From NCBI RefSeq assembly GCF_013409595.1, contig NZ_JACCBD010000001.1:1116001-1180000 (forward strand): 64,000 nucleotides of DNA, read 5' to 3'. The notes beneath the pieces were generated by a model. The model made no database searches. It had not been told where the DNA came from and saw only the letters and a program-made list of their open reading frames with translations. The DNA comes from Leucobacter aridicollis. Its GTDB lineage: Bacteria > Actinomycetota > Actinomycetes > Actinomycetales > Microbacteriaceae. This document shows, piece after piece, positions 27,393 to 36,693 of this stretch. The translations under genes and the position numbers were made by a program. The first letter of the stretch is position 1. The number at the start of each line of letters is the position of its first letter.

Positions 27393-28610
27393 CGCGCGGA
27401 CGCCAGCCTTCCACACGCCGTGCGTGAGCCGCATGCCTGGCCGGTACGCGAGGTGCGTGACCGAGGGAGCGTCGAGCAGCTGGACGTCGGCGCGCGCGCC
27501 GGGGGCGATCACGCCGACGCGGCCCTGCGCCTCGCCACGCGGATCGACCCAGCGGTCCTCGTGCATGCCGAGCGCGATCGCGCCGCCGAGCGTCGCGGCA
27601 CGCACGGCCTCCTGAATCGAGAGTCCCATCTGGAGCACCGCGGTGGCGACGCAGAACCCCATCGAGCTCGTGTACGAGGTGCCGGGGTTGCAGTTCGACG
27701 CGATCGCGACGACCGCGCCCGCGTCGAGGAGTCGCCGGGCCGGTGCGAGTGGCATCCGCGTCGAGAGGTCGCAGGCGGGGAGCACCGTCGCGACGGTGCC
27801 GCGCGAGCCATTCGCCCAGGAGCCCGCGAGCGCCTCGACGTCGGCATCGTCGAGGAAGCCGAGGTGGTCGACGCTCAGCGCGCCGTGCGCGACCGCGAGC
27901 TGCGTGCCGGGCCCGTGCCCGAGCTGATTGCCGTGCACGCGGGTGGCAAGGCCCGCCGCGGTCGCCGCGGTGAGGATGCGCTCGGTCGCATCCCCGTCGA
28001 AGGCACCCGTCTCGCAGAACACGTCGACCGCGCTCACGAGCGGGGCGACGGCCGCGAGCATCGGCCCGGTGACGAGGTCGACGTACTCCGCCGGATCAGC
28101 TCCCGCCGGCACCAGATGCGCGCCGAGGAATGTGACGGCGTCGACCTGGCTGGCGGCGACGCGGGCAGAGCGCACCTCATCCTCGACGGTCAGCCCGTAG
28201 CCGGTCTTCGTCTCCATCGTGGTCGTGCCATCGCGGAGCGCCTCGCCCACGAGCCTGCCGAGGTTCGCCCCGAGCTCGGCATCGGAGGCGGCACGGGTCG
28301 CGTTCACTGTGACGTTGATGCCGCCTGCGGCATATCCCTCACCGGCCATGCGGGCCTCGAACTCGGCGGTGCGGTCCCCGGCGAAGACCATGTGGGTGTG
28401 CGAGTCGACCCAGCCCGGGAGCACCGCGCGGCCGGCGGCGTCGATGCGCTCGTCAGCTGCGGGGGCCTCCGAAGCCGGACCAACCCACGCGATCCTGTCG
28501 CCGTCGATGACGACGGCGGCGTCGCTCAAGCGCCCCCCGATCCCGGCCCCGAGATCGGGGTCGTTCGTGGTGAGCTCGCCGATGTTGTCGATGAGGATCG
28601 CGTGGGTCAT
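27387..28610 (-). CDS. hutI: Imidazolonepropionase
   Basis: Third step of histidine degradation: hydrolysis of imidazolone propionate to N-formimino-L-glutamate. 407 aa, amidohydrolase fold. Metal and substrate residues are visible in LPGWVDSHTHMVFAGDRTAEF, METKTGYGL, FCETGAF, RVHGNQLGHGPGTQLAVAHG and ASNCNPGTSYTSSM. The ATG at 28610 is behind GGGAG. It follows hutU by 58 bp on the same strand and should be in its transcript. The cluster lacks a visible hutF, consistent with the HutG branch. Confidence 0.95.
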   Translation of the reverse strand: MTHAILIDNIGELTTNDPDLGAGIGGRLSDAAVVIDGDRIAWVGPASEAPAADERIDAAGRAVLPGWVDSHTHMVFAGDRTAEFEARMAGEGYAAGGINVTVNATRAASDAELGANLGRLVGEALRDGTTTMETKTGYGLTVEDEVRSARVAASQVDAVTFLGAHLVPAGADPAEYVDLVTGPMLAAVAPLVSAVDVFCETGAFDGDATERILTAATAAGLATRVHGNQLGHGPGTQLAVAHGALSVDHLGFLDDADVEALAGSWANGSRGTVATVLPACDLSTRMPLAPARRLLDAGAVVAIASNCNPGTSYTSSMGFCVATAVLQMGLSIQEAVRAATLGGAIALGMHEDRWVDPRGEAQGRVGVIAPGARADVQLLDAPSVTHLAYRPGMRLTHGVWKAGVRAV

Positions 28611-28668
28611 ATGCTCAGTCTCCCAGGGGATGTCGTGTGTGTCGTGTGCGTCGCGTGGGCTAACGCCG

Positions 28669-30396
28669 CTACCAGGCGGTCTCAGTGTTGCGGATCGTCG
28701 GTGCAAGCGGCACCCGCACGCCGCGCTCCTTCGCGACCTCGTCGGCGCGCTGGTACCCCGCATCGACGTGGCGGATGACCCCCATGCCGGGGTCGTTTGT
28801 GAGCAGCCGCTCGAGCTTCTCGGCGGCGAGGTCGGTGCCGTCGGCGACCGAAACCTGGCCGGTGTGGATCGAGCGGCCGATGCCGACGCCGCCGCCGTGG
28901 TGGATCGACACCCACGTGGCGCCCGACGAGGTCGCGGTCAGGGCGTTGAGCAGCGGCCAGTCGGCGATCGCGTCGGAGCCGTCGGCCATCGCCTCGGTCT
29001 CGCGGTACGGCGACGCGACCGAGCCCGAATCGAGGTGGTCGCGCCCGATGACGATCGGCGCCTTCACCTTGCCCTCGGCGACAAGCCTGTTGAAGAGCAG
29101 GCCGGCCTGGTGGCGCTCGCCGTATCCGAGCCAGCAGATGCGGGCGGGGAGGCCCTCGAACTCGACGCGTTCGGCGGCAGCGTCGAGCCACTTGTGCAGG
29201 TGCGTGTTCTCGGGGAAGAGCTCCTTGAGCGCCTCGTCGGTGACGCGGATGTCCTCGGGGTCTCCCGACAGCGCGGCCCAGCGGAACGGGCCGAGGCCCT
29301 CGCAGAACAGCGGCCGAATGTACGCGGGCACGAAGCCCGGGAACTCGAACGCGCGGTCGTACCCGCCCTTGCGTGCCTCGTCGCGGATCGAGTTGCCGTA
29401 GTCAAACACCTCTGCGCCGGCGTCCTGGAACTCGACCATCGCCTGGACGTGCGCTGCCATCGCGGCCTGCGCGTCGCGGGTGAACTGATCCGGATCCTGC
29501 TCGGCGCGCGCGAGACGCTCCTCGACCGCGTAACCAATCGGCAGGTAGGAGAGCGGATCGTGGGCGCTCGTCTGATCGGTGACGAGGTCGATCGTGACCT
29601 CGCCGGCCTGATGGCGGCGGAGGATCTCGGGGAACACCTCGGCGGCGTTCCCGACGAGGCCGACGGACCAGCCGCGGCCCTCCTCTTTCGCCCGCTGGAC
29701 CTTCGCGAGTGCCTCGTCGAGATCGGTGACGACCTCGTCGAGGTAGCGCTTGCCGGCGCGGCGGTCGAGGCGAGTCTTGTCGACGTCGACGATGAGGCAC
29801 GCGCCGTCGTTGAGCGTCACCGCGAGCGGCTGCGCGCCGCCCATGCCGCCGCAGCCGCCGGTGAGCGTGATGGTCCCCGCGAGCGATCCCTTGCCCTCGA
29901 CCGGGGCGATGCGGCCCTGGCCCTGCAGCTTCCGCCCGGCCGCCGCGAAAGTTTCATAGGTGCCCTGCAGGATGCCCTGCGTGCCGATGTAGATCCACGA
30001 GCCAGCGGTCATCTGGCCGTACATCATGAGCCCCTCGGCCTCGAGCTTTCTGAACTCGGGCCACGTCGCCCAGTCGCCGACGAGGTTGGAGTTCGCGAGC
30101 AGCACGCGCGGCGCCCACTTGTTCGTGCGGAAGACGCCGACGGGCTTGCCCGACTGCACGAGCAGGGTCTCGTCTTCTTCAAGATCGCGGAGCGTGTCGA
30201 CAATCGCATCGAACGCTTCCCAGCTGCGCGCCGCGCGGCCCGTTCCGCCGTAGACGACGAGGTCGTCCGGGCGCTCGGCGACCTCGGGATCGAGGTTGTT
30301 CATGAGCATGCGAAGCGGGGCCTCAGTCTGCCAGCTCTTCGCTGAGATCTCGGTGCCGCGTGGTGCGCGGACGGGGCGTGCGCCGGGGAGAGCCAT
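28669..30396 (-). CDS. hutU: Urocanate hydratase
   Basis: Converts urocanate to imidazolone propionate with a tightly bound NAD+. 575 aa, close to the family norm. Recognised by [56 protein letters not shown] and [18 protein letters not shown]. The ATG at 30396 follows an AAAGGAA site. Upstream lies its own promoter (TTGTTT, 17 bp, TGAGAT) with the hut palindrome centred about 62 bp before the predicted start. hutI follows. Confidence 0.96.
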   Translation of the reverse strand: MALPGARPVRAPRGTEISAKSWQTEAPLRMLMNNLDPEVAERPDDLVVYGGTGRAARSWEAFDAIVDTLRDLEEDETLLVQSGKPVGVFRTNKWAPRVLLANSNLVGDWATWPEFRKLEAEGLMMYGQMTAGSWIYIGTQGILQGTYETFAAAGRKLQGQGRIAPVEGKGSLAGTITLTGGCGGMGGAQPLAVTLNDGACLIVDVDKTRLDRRAGKRYLDEVVTDLDEALAKVQRAKEEGRGWSVGLVGNAAEVFPEILRRHQAGEVTIDLVTDQTSAHDPLSYLPIGYAVEERLARAEQDPDQFTRDAQAAMAAHVQAMVEFQDAGAEVFDYGNSIRDEARKGGYDRAFEFPGFVPAYIRPLFCEGLGPFRWAALSGDPEDIRVTDEALKELFPENTHLHKWLDAAAERVEFEGLPARICWLGYGERHQAGLLFNRLVAEGKVKAPIVIGRDHLDSGSVASPYRETEAMADGSDAIADWPLLNALTATSSGATWVSIHHGGGVGIGRSIHTGQVSVADGTDLAAEKLERLLTNDPGMGVIRHVDAGYQRADEVAKERGVRVPLAPTIRNTETAW

Positions 30397-30438
30397 CGTT
30401 GGTTCCTTTCAAACGGTCTGGATCGAGCCGATGACTCC

Positions 30439-30467
30439 ATCTCACCGCGTCGCTGGTGCCCAAACAA
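30439..30467 (-). promoter_or_regulatory. Predicted hutU promoter
   Basis: TTGTTT (30467-30462), 17-bp spacer, TGAGAT (30444-30439) on the minus strand; start expected near 30432, leaving a 36-nt leader with the AAAGGAA site. Confidence 0.55.
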
Positions 30468-30486
30468 CGTCGCGCCGAGCGCCCCT

Positions 30487-30502
30487 GTCCGGAATCCCGG
30501 AC
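30487..30502. promoter_or_regulatory. Second copy of the hut palindrome, upstream of hutU
   Basis: GTCCGG-AATC-CCGGAC. On the minus strand the inner 14-mer is identical to that between hutG and hutH. It is centred 62-63 bp upstream of the predicted hutU start site, the same distance as at hutG and hutH. Confidence 0.75.
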
Positions 30503-30521
30503 GAGTGCGCCCCGCCCGCCG

Positions 30522-32108
30522 TCAGGAGGTAGCTCCGACCACGTCGACGACCTCGGTGCCGTAGGCGCCTGGCTCGGTGCCGCGGCCGATCCGCGCGTAC
30601 ACCTCCGGACGCTTCGCACGCAGCACGAGCCCCCACACGACGCCCGCAAGCCCGGCACACGCGACGATGATCGGCAGCACGTAGGTGCCCGCGGTCGGCG
30701 CTTCCTGTCCGAGCTGCAGGTGGAAGTTGGCGATGATCATGACGAACACCCACGCGAGCAGCAGGCCGGAGACGAGCGGCGCGACAAACGTGGTCCAGAG
30801 ACCGAGCCCGCGCCGGTCGCGCGCAAAGAACCCGATCACCGCCGCGGCGATCACCGCCATGAGCATGACGAGGCCCATTGCGCCAGTGTTCGTCAGCCAG
30901 GTGAACATCGTGAGGACCGGGTACAGGAACCCCTGGTCGCCGAGCGCTGCCTCGCCACCCAGCGCCCCCGCGATCGCAAAGCCCGCGGTCACGACGAGCG
31001 CGATGACGGTCTGCGCGACAGATCCGGCCCACGGCGCGCCGGACCTGCCGGTGTGCGCGAACCAGGCGGGGAGCACGCCCTCGCGTCCGAGGGAGAAGAA
31101 GTAGCGCGCGACGGCGTTGTGGAACGACTGCAGGGCAGCGAACAGGCTCGTGAGGAACAGGATGTTCATGATGTCGACGAAGATGACGCTGACGTGCTCG
31201 GACATGAACACGAACATGAGGTCGGGGCCGAACTCCTGCGACGCGCCCACGATGTTCGACGGGCCGATCCCCACCGAGAACGCCCACGCGCTGAACGCGT
31301 AGAAGACGCCGATGATGGCGACCGCCGCGTAGGTCGCGCGCGGTACGGTGCGCTTCGGATCCTTCGCTTCCTCGCCATAGATCGCCGCGCCCTCGAATCC
31401 CATGAACGCAGCCACGCCAAACACGAGCACGATGCCGAGCGACGGGCCGAACAGCTCGCCGGGATTCAGTGTCGTCGTGGTGACGCCCTCGGGGGCCGCG
31501 GCGAGCGAGTAGATGTCGAAGACGATCACGACAAGAAACTCGAGCGCGACGAGGATCCCGAGGACCTTCGCCGAGACGTCGATCTTGTTCACGCCCAGGA
31601 GGCCGACCGCGATGATGCCGATGATGATCCAGAGCCACCAGGGCGACGCGAACCCGAACTTGGCCTCGAGGAACATTGACAGCTGAAATCCGAACAGCCC
31701 GAAGATGCCGACCTGCATCGCGTTGTAGGCGACGAGTGCGATGAGCGACGCCCCGACGCCGGCGGCCCTGCCAAGCCCGCGAGAGATGTACGCGTAGAAG
31801 GCGCCGGCGTTCGTGATGTGGCGGCCCATAGCCGTGTAACCGACCGCGAACACTGTGAGGATCACTGCGATGAGGAGAAACCCGAGCGGTACGCCGAGCG
31901 ATCCGGTGACGGCGAACGACGTCGTGACGCCGCCCGCGACGACCGTGAGCGGCGCCGACGCTGCGATGATCATCAGGGTGATCGCGGGGACGCCGAGCGT
32001 GCGGCGGCTGAGCCCCGGGTCGTGCGTGGGGAGTGCCGTGTGCTGGGACGCTGTCTGCGCTGCTGGCGCGGTACGCGCGGGTTGCGCGGTGTTCGGTGCT
32101 TCGCTCAT
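30522..32108 (-). CDS. APC-family amino-acid permease
   Basis: 528 aa, about 12-13 transmembrane helices after a polar N-terminal stretch of about 35 residues. APC-type signatures are LTVVAGGVTTSFAVTGSLG, GYTAMGRHITNAGAFYAYIS and FMGFEGAAIYGEEAKDPKRTVPRATY. It belongs to the broad-specificity APC superfamily and is distinct from the AAT-type carrier next to hutG. The ATG at 32108 has AGAGGA upstream. It lies directly upstream of hutU, so a second histidine/urocanate carrier is a reasonable guess. A degenerate hut palindrome lies 130 bp upstream of the start. Confidence 0.88.
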   Translation of the reverse strand: MSEAPNTAQPARTAPAAQTASQHTALPTHDPGLSRRTLGVPAITLMIIAASAPLTVVAGGVTTSFAVTGSLGVPLGFLLIAVILTVFAVGYTAMGRHITNAGAFYAYISRGLGRAAGVGASLIALVAYNAMQVGIFGLFGFQLSMFLEAKFGFASPWWLWIIIGIIAVGLLGVNKIDVSAKVLGILVALEFLVVIVFDIYSLAAAPEGVTTTTLNPGELFGPSLGIVLVFGVAAFMGFEGAAIYGEEAKDPKRTVPRATYAAVAIIGVFYAFSAWAFSVGIGPSNIVGASQEFGPDLMFVFMSEHVSVIFVDIMNILFLTSLFAALQSFHNAVARYFFSLGREGVLPAWFAHTGRSGAPWAGSVAQTVIALVVTAGFAIAGALGGEAALGDQGFLYPVLTMFTWLTNTGAMGLVMLMAVIAAAVIGFFARDRRGLGLWTTFVAPLVSGLLLAWVFVMIIANFHLQLGQEAPTAGTYVLPIIVACAGLAGVVWGLVLRAKRPEVYARIGRGTEPGAYGTEVVDVVGATS

Positions 32109-32236
32109 GTGCTGAGTCCTCTCGTGGCGTCGTTGCCGGCGCGCTTCCGGGAGAGCCTGGCCGCGCGTCGATCCGAGTCTAAGAAGCGCCAATACCCGAG
32201 GGAAGGGCTGGACTAGGGTGCGAGCGCATGCCCCAT

Positions 32237-32252
32237 GTCCGGGAGTGCAGAC
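32237..32252. promoter_or_regulatory. Degenerate hut palindrome upstream of the APC permease
   Basis: GTCCGG-GAGT-GCAGAC keeps one full half-site and four of six positions of the other. It may be a weak site for the same IclR regulator. Confidence is limited by the mismatches. Confidence 0.35.
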
Positions 32253-32362
32253 CTCGCCGATGCAGAACAACGGGGTCTGCAAGTGGCGCACGGCGCATGT
32301 CGCAGCGCGCACGGTTCGCCTGGTCGGGGGCGCATCGGGGGAGCGGTTCGTAGTGTGAATGG

Positions 32363-32938
32363 ATGCTCGCAACAATGGTGATGCCCGTGGTGATGATCGG
32401 CTCCGCCGCGGTCTGCCTGTGGTGCGCCGCCCGGACGCGGGACCCGCTGCGGCTTGTTGCCGCGTGCGTGATGTTTGGCGCCATGCTCGATCATGCGGTG
32501 ACTGGGTACCTGTCGCCGATGCTGTGGGCTGCGTTGCTCATGAGTGCCGGGCTGCTCGTCGGAGCGTCGCTGCGCCCGTCAGCCTGTGACGACAGGGCGG
32601 CCGGTGCTGGCGGGGCGGCTGGTGCTGATGCGGCCGCACCCATGATGGCGGGTGCGCTTGTTCACGCGCATGGGATCCTGACCGCGCTCTCGTACCCCGC
32701 GATGGGCGCGCTGCTGCTCGTCAGCGCCGCGCCGCCGCCGCAGGCCAACGCGTCGCTGACGGTTGTGAAGCTGCACGAACACGGCACCGTGCCATCGCTC
32801 GAATGGCTGGCTGCGGCCGTCGGGCTGCTGGCAGTGGGGCTCGCGTGCACGGCGCTCGCCGCAGCCAGGGACGGTCGGAGGTTCGCGGCTGCGGACGCTG
32901 GCGCAATGTCGCTCATGCTCGGCGCGATGCTCCTGTGA
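32363..32938 (+). CDS. Small hydrophobic membrane protein, Met-rich
   Basis: 191 aa, unrecognised. About five membrane-spanning stretches (for example MVMPVVMIGSAAVCLWCAA, LWAALLMSAGLLVGASL, LEWLAAAVGLLAVGLACTAL) with many Met residues and a His-containing loop (ALVHAHGILTALSYPAMG). A TAGTGT -10 element lies 6 nt before the ATG, so it looks leaderless, which supports it as a real gene. It is divergent from the APC permease and convergent with hpaD. The Met/His content might suit metal handling, but that is a guess. Confidence 0.7.
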   Translation: MLATMVMPVVMIGSAAVCLWCAARTRDPLRLVAACVMFGAMLDHAVTGYLSPMLWAALLMSAGLLVGASLRPSACDDRAAGAGGAAGADAAAPMMAGALVHAHGILTALSYPAMGALLLVSAAPPPQANASLTVVKLHEHGTVPSLEWLAAAVGLLAVGLACTALAAARDGRRFAAADAGAMSLMLGAMLL

Positions 32939-32959
32939 CGACGTGTCTGCCGACACAAA

Positions 32960-33000
32960 CCGCGTCCCCGCCGCCCCAACCCGCGTCCCCGCCGCCCCAA
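32960..33000. repeat. 21-bp direct repeat, two copies
   Basis: The 20-mer CCGCGTCCCCGCCGCCCCAA occurs at 32960-32979 and 32981-33000, adjoining the dispersed hairpin repeat copy B. Confidence 0.9.
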
Positions 33001-33072
33001 ACTTTCCTACCCGCCCCAAATATTCCGGAGATTTGGGGTTGCGGAGAAAAATTGAGTGGGTGAGGATCCCGG
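32990..33072 (-). repeat. Dispersed intergenic hairpin repeat, copy B
   Basis: Inverted copy of the element at 1041-1134. The core is CCCCAAAT (33014-33021), a 9-nt loop with TCCGGA, and ATTTGGGG (33031-33038). The flanking TTTTTCTCCGC and GGAAAGTTTGGGG blocks are shared with copy A. It lies between convergent genes. Confidence 0.65.
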
Positions 33073-33216
33073 TTCGGCCGGGCTCCGGGTGGGTCGGGCG
33101 ATGGGCGGGCCGAGCTCCGGGTGGGCCCGGTAACGGGTGGGCCGGGCACCCGTGGCCGAGCGCCGGGCGCGCCTCGCCCGCGGCGGGGAGCGCCCCGCAC
33201 CGGCCGCAGGGACGCC

Positions 33217-33252
33217 GGAGGGGCTGGAGCGCCTGCGCGCCCCAGCCCCTCC
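33217..33252 (-). terminator. Terminator-like hairpin after hpaD
   Basis: GGAGGGGCTGG (33217-33227) pairs with CCAGCCCCTCC (33242-33252), 13 bp past the hpaD stop codon. Confidence 0.7.
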
Positions 33253-33264
33253 GCTGCAACCGGT

Positions 33265-34407
33265 CTACAGGGTGTTGCCGAGCTTGAAGCCCTTCTCGCC
33301 CTCGTCGTCGCGGGTGTACGAGAACCCGTCGGCGCCGATCGTTACGGCCATTTCCGACGCGTCGGTGCGCGCGACGACGGGCTGCGGGTTCCCGTCGAGG
33401 TCGAGCACGAGCGACGCATCCGTGTACCACGACGGCACGACGGGGTTGCCCCACCAGTCGCGGCGCTGGTTGTCGTGCACGTCCCAGGTGACGACGGGGT
33501 TGTCTGGATCGCCCGTGTAGTAGTCCTGGGTGTAGATCTCGACGCGGTGCCCGTCGGGATCGAGGATGTACAGGTAGAACGCGTTCGAGACGCCGTGGCG
33601 GCCGGGGCCGCGCTCGATCCTGTCCGACATGCGCAGCGCGCCGAGCTTGTCGCAGATCGCGAGGATGTTGTGCTTCTCGTGCGTGGAGAACGCGACGTGA
33701 TGCATGCGGGGGCCGTCGCCGCCCGTCGCTGCGGTGTCGTGCACGGTGGGCTTGCGGCGCAGCCACGCGGCGTAGACGGTGCCCTCCTCGTCCTGGATGT
33801 CCTCGGTGACGCGGAACCCGAGATCCTGGTAGTGGCGCACAGCGCGGGGCACGTCGGGGGTGACCTGGTTGAAGTGGTCGAGGCGCACGAGTGCGCCCGG
33901 CGTGTAGAGGTCGTAGCGCCACGCGAGCCGCTCGACGTGCTCGACGTCGTAGAAGAACTCGTACGGGAAACCGAGCGGATCCTCAACGCGCACCGAATCA
34001 CCGATGCCCTTCGTGAAGCCCTCGGAACGGCGCTCGACGCGGCAGCCGAGCTCGGTGTAGAACGCGACAGCCTTGTCGAGGTCCTCGGGGGTGCGGACGC
34101 GGTACGAGAACGCGGCGACGGCAGCGACGGGCCCCTTGCGGAGCACGAGGTTGTGGTGGATGAACTCCTCGAGCGAGCGCAGGTAGATCGCGTTCTCGTC
34201 TTCCTCGGTGACAGTGAGGCCGAGCACGTCGACGTAGAACTCGCGCGACTTCTTCAGGTCGGTGACGACGAGCTCCATGTAGGCGCAGCGCAGGATGTCC
34301 GGGGCGGGAACCGACGGGGTCTTGACCGGGTTGTCGGTCTGGATCGGGGCTTCCTTGGTGACGTAGAAGCCGGAGGAGGTCTTTTCGCGACCCTTGAGTT
34401 CAGACAT
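33265..34407 (-). CDS. hpaD: Homoprotocatechuate (3,4-dihydroxyphenylacetate) 2,3-dioxygenase
   Basis: Ring-cleaving type I extradiol dioxygenase of 380 aa. Two vicinal-oxygen-chelate modules are visible: ILRCAYMELVVTDLKKSREFYVDVLGL and the catalytic half with metal ligands in LVRLDHFNQV (His), RMHHVAFSTHEKHN (His) and DGHRVEIYTQDYY (Glu). It closely fits the Brevibacterium/Arthrobacter HPCD group, whose members use Fe(II) or Mn(II); the sequence does not tell which. The product is 5-carboxymethyl-2-hydroxymuconate semialdehyde, the substrate of the HpaE dehydrogenase encoded just upstream. A terminator hairpin follows. Confidence 0.95.
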   Translation of the reverse strand: MSELKGREKTSSGFYVTKEAPIQTDNPVKTPSVPAPDILRCAYMELVVTDLKKSREFYVDVLGLTVTEEDENAIYLRSLEEFIHHNLVLRKGPVAAVAAFSYRVRTPEDLDKAVAFYTELGCRVERRSEGFTKGIGDSVRVEDPLGFPYEFFYDVEHVERLAWRYDLYTPGALVRLDHFNQVTPDVPRAVRHYQDLGFRVTEDIQDEEGTVYAAWLRRKPTVHDTAATGGDGPRMHHVAFSTHEKHNILAICDKLGALRMSDRIERGPGRHGVSNAFYLYILDPDGHRVEIYTQDYYTGDPDNPVVTWDVHDNQRRDWWGNPVVPSWYTDASLVLDLDGNPQPVVARTDASEMAVTIGADGFSYTRDDEGEKGFKLGNTL

Positions 34408-34472
34408 GACATTGTCCTTCCTGGGTAGTGGTGGCGCGCCATCGAGGGCGCGCCACCTGGATCAAACTGGGG

Positions 34473-35969
34473 TTACTTGCCTGCGCCGAACTTCGGTGAG
34501 TGCGCTTCGTTGAGCGTGATGTGCACTGCCTGCTGGTCGGTGTAGAAATCGATGGAGCGGTACCCGCCCTCGTGGCCAAGGCCCGAAGCCTTCACGCCGC
34601 CGAACGGGGTGCGAAGGTCGCGCACGTTGTTCGAGTTCAGCCACACCATGCCGGCCTCGACCGACTGCGAGAAGTTGTGCGCGCGCTTGAGGTCGGAGGT
34701 CCAGATGTACGCCGCGAGACCGTACTTCGTGTTGTTCGCGAGCTCGAGCGCCTCCTCGTCGGTGTCGAACGGGGTGATGGCGACGACGGGGCCGAAGATC
34801 TCCTCCTGGAAGATCCGCGCGTCGGGCTTCACATCGGCGAATACCGTGGGGGCGACGAAGTTGCCGACCGGGAAGCCGTCGGGGCGACCGCCGCCGGCGA
34901 CGAGGCGGCCCTCGGTCTTGCCGATCTCGACGTAGCTCATGACCTTCTCGTAGTGCTCGGGGTGCACGAGCGCGCCGACCTCAGTCGCCGGATCGGAGGG
35001 GAGCCCGACGACAACGTTCTTCGCGCGCTCGGCGTAGCGCTCGACGAACTCGTCGTAGATTGACCGCTCGACGAGGATGCGGCTGCCTGCGGTGCAGCGC
35101 TCGCCGTTCAGGCTGAAGACGCCGAAGACCGTCGCGTCGAGGGCCGACTCGAGATCCGCGTCAGCGAAGACGACGGCCGGGCTCTTGCCACCCAGCTCCA
35201 TCGACAGGCCCTTGAGGAACGGCGCCGAGTTGCCGAAGATGAGCGAGCCCGTGCTCGACTCGCCCGTGAACGAGATGAGGGGAACCTCGGGGTGCTTGAC
35301 GAGCGCGTCCCCTGCCTCTTCGCCGAAGCCGTTGACGAGGTTGAAGACGCCGTCGGGCACGCCGGCCTCGCGGAAGATCTCGCCCCAGAGCGACGCCGAC
35401 AGCGGCGTGAACTCGGCGGGCTTCAGCACCACGGTGTTGCCGGTCGCGAGCGCGGGGCCGAGCTTCCACGACTCGAGCATGAATGGAGTGTTCCACGGCG
35501 TGATGAGGCCCGCGACGCCGATCGGCTTGCGATTCACGTAGTTCATCTGGCGGCCCGGCACCTTGAACGCATCGTCGTGCTGGGCGACGATGAGGTCTGC
35601 GAAGAACCGGAAGTTCTCGGCCGCGCGGCGCGCCTGGCCCTTCGCCTGCGTGATCGGCAGGCCCGAGTCGAAGCTCTCGAGCTCCGCGAGCTGTGCGTCG
35701 CGGGACTCGACGATGTCGGCGACCTTGTGCAGGATCCGCGAGCGCTCGCGCGGCAGCATCTTCGGCCACGGCCCCTCGGTGAACGCGCGGCGTGCGGCCG
35801 CGACGGCGAGGTCGATGTCGGCCTTCTGGCCGGCTGTCGCCTGGATGTAGGTCTCATTCGATACGGGATCGAGAACGTCGAACTCCTCGCCGCCGACCGA
35901 ATCGACGAACTTGCCGTCGATGAAGTGGCGGATCTTGTCGGGGAGCCCTGCGGGCTTCGTGTGAGTCAT
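34473..35969 (-). CDS. hpaE: 5-carboxymethyl-2-hydroxymuconate semialdehyde dehydrogenase
   Basis: NAD-dependent aldehyde dehydrogenase of 498 aa: PWNTPFMLESWKLGPALATG, SFTGESSTGS, MELGGKSPAVVFADAD with the general-base Glu, and FSLNGERCTAGSRILV with the catalytic Cys. The NGERCTAGSR signature and the position between hpaD and the hpa regulator fit HpaE. The ATG at 35969 has GGAGG 7 nt upstream. It oxidises the HpaD product to 5-carboxymethyl-2-hydroxymuconate. Part of one minus-strand unit with the FAH-RraA gene, gntR and hpaD. Confidence 0.93.
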   Translation of the reverse strand: MTHTKPAGLPDKIRHFIDGKFVDSVGGEEFDVLDPVSNETYIQATAGQKADIDLAVAAARRAFTEGPWPKMLPRERSRILHKVADIVESRDAQLAELESFDSGLPITQAKGQARRAAENFRFFADLIVAQHDDAFKVPGRQMNYVNRKPIGVAGLITPWNTPFMLESWKLGPALATGNTVVLKPAEFTPLSASLWGEIFREAGVPDGVFNLVNGFGEEAGDALVKHPEVPLISFTGESSTGSLIFGNSAPFLKGLSMELGGKSPAVVFADADLESALDATVFGVFSLNGERCTAGSRILVERSIYDEFVERYAERAKNVVVGLPSDPATEVGALVHPEHYEKVMSYVEIGKTEGRLVAGGGRPDGFPVGNFVAPTVFADVKPDARIFQEEIFGPVVAITPFDTDEEALELANNTKYGLAAYIWTSDLKRAHNFSQSVEAGMVWLNSNNVRDLRTPFGGVKASGLGHEGGYRSIDFYTDQQAVHITLNEAHSPKFGAGK

Positions 35970-36019
35970 GTTGTCGCCTCCGTGTTGGGGTAGTGGAAAC
36001 TGGGGAATGGGTGAGTGCG

Positions 36020-36691
36020 TTACGCGGCCGAGACCGGGTGCTTGAGTTCCTCGGAGTGCGCGAGTACCGCGTCGAGGGTTGCCGTACGGTGCGCGCGGGC
36101 CGCGAGCTCGATGTCGAGCGGGCTCGCGCCCTGCTCGATGAGCTGCAGAATGCGCTCGTGCTCCTCGACCGACTCGCTCGCGCGGCCGGGCACGAAACTG
36201 AACGACGAGTTGCGCAGCACCTTCATGCGGTTCCAGCCGCGGTGCACGAGGTCGAGGATGTGCGGGTTCGGGCACGTCTCGAACAGCACCGCGTGAAACT
36301 CGAGGTTGAGCTCGGTGAACCGCGTGGGATCGAACGCTTCGAGCGACTCGCGCATCGTCGCGTTGACGGCGCGGGCGCGGGTGATCTGATCCTTCGTGAT
36401 GAACGGCGCGGCCAGGCCCGTCGCCGAGCCCTCCACGAGCGCGAGCGTCTGCATAGTGTGCAGGTACTCAGTCTCCTTCACGAGCGAGACCTGGGCGCCG
36501 ACGTTGCGCTCGAACGTGACGAGTTGCTCGGCCTCGAGACGGCGAATCGCCTCGCGCACCGGCACCACCGACATGTCGAGCTCGGCCGCGATCGGGGCGA
36601 GCACGAGCCGGTAGCCGGGCATGTACTCGCCAGCGTCGATCCTGCCCCGGATGAGGCGGTACGCGCGCTCGGACTTCGATTCGGTCGACAC
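36020..36691 (-). CDS. GntR family regulator (FCD type) of the hpa genes
   Basis: 223 aa. N-terminal winged helix (RAYRLIRGRIDAGEYMPGYR, LDMSVVPVREAIRRLEAEQL) and C-terminal all-helical FCD domain with metal-type ligands in FTELNLEFHAVLF and EEHERILQLIEQG. The start is GTG 36691, 2 bp after the FAH-RraA stop, with AGGGG; the longer frame overlaps that gene. FCD regulators bind ATnGTATACnAT-like sites. Such palindromes occur before the FAH-RraA gene (38337-38348) and before hpaH (40238-40249). The effector may be 3,4-dihydroxyphenylacetate or a ring-cleavage product. Confidence 0.92.
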   Translation of the reverse strand: MSTESKSERAYRLIRGRIDAGEYMPGYRLVLAPIAAELDMSVVPVREAIRRLEAEQLVTFERNVGAQVSLVKETEYLHTMQTLALVEGSATGLAAPFITKDQITRARAVNATMRESLEAFDPTRFTELNLEFHAVLFETCPNPHILDLVHRGWNRMKVLRNSSFSFVPGRASESVEEHERILQLIEQGASPLDIELAARAHRTATLDAVLAHSEELKHPVSAA

Positions 36692-36693
36692 GA

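Noticed and set aside
28219..30345. 708-codon plus-strand frame opposite hutI and hutU
   Set aside because: Antisense to two clear hut genes; composition is a shadow of third-position G/C bias.
33121..34428. 435-codon plus-strand frame opposite hpaD
   Set aside because: Covers the hpaD gene in reverse; no recognisable domain.
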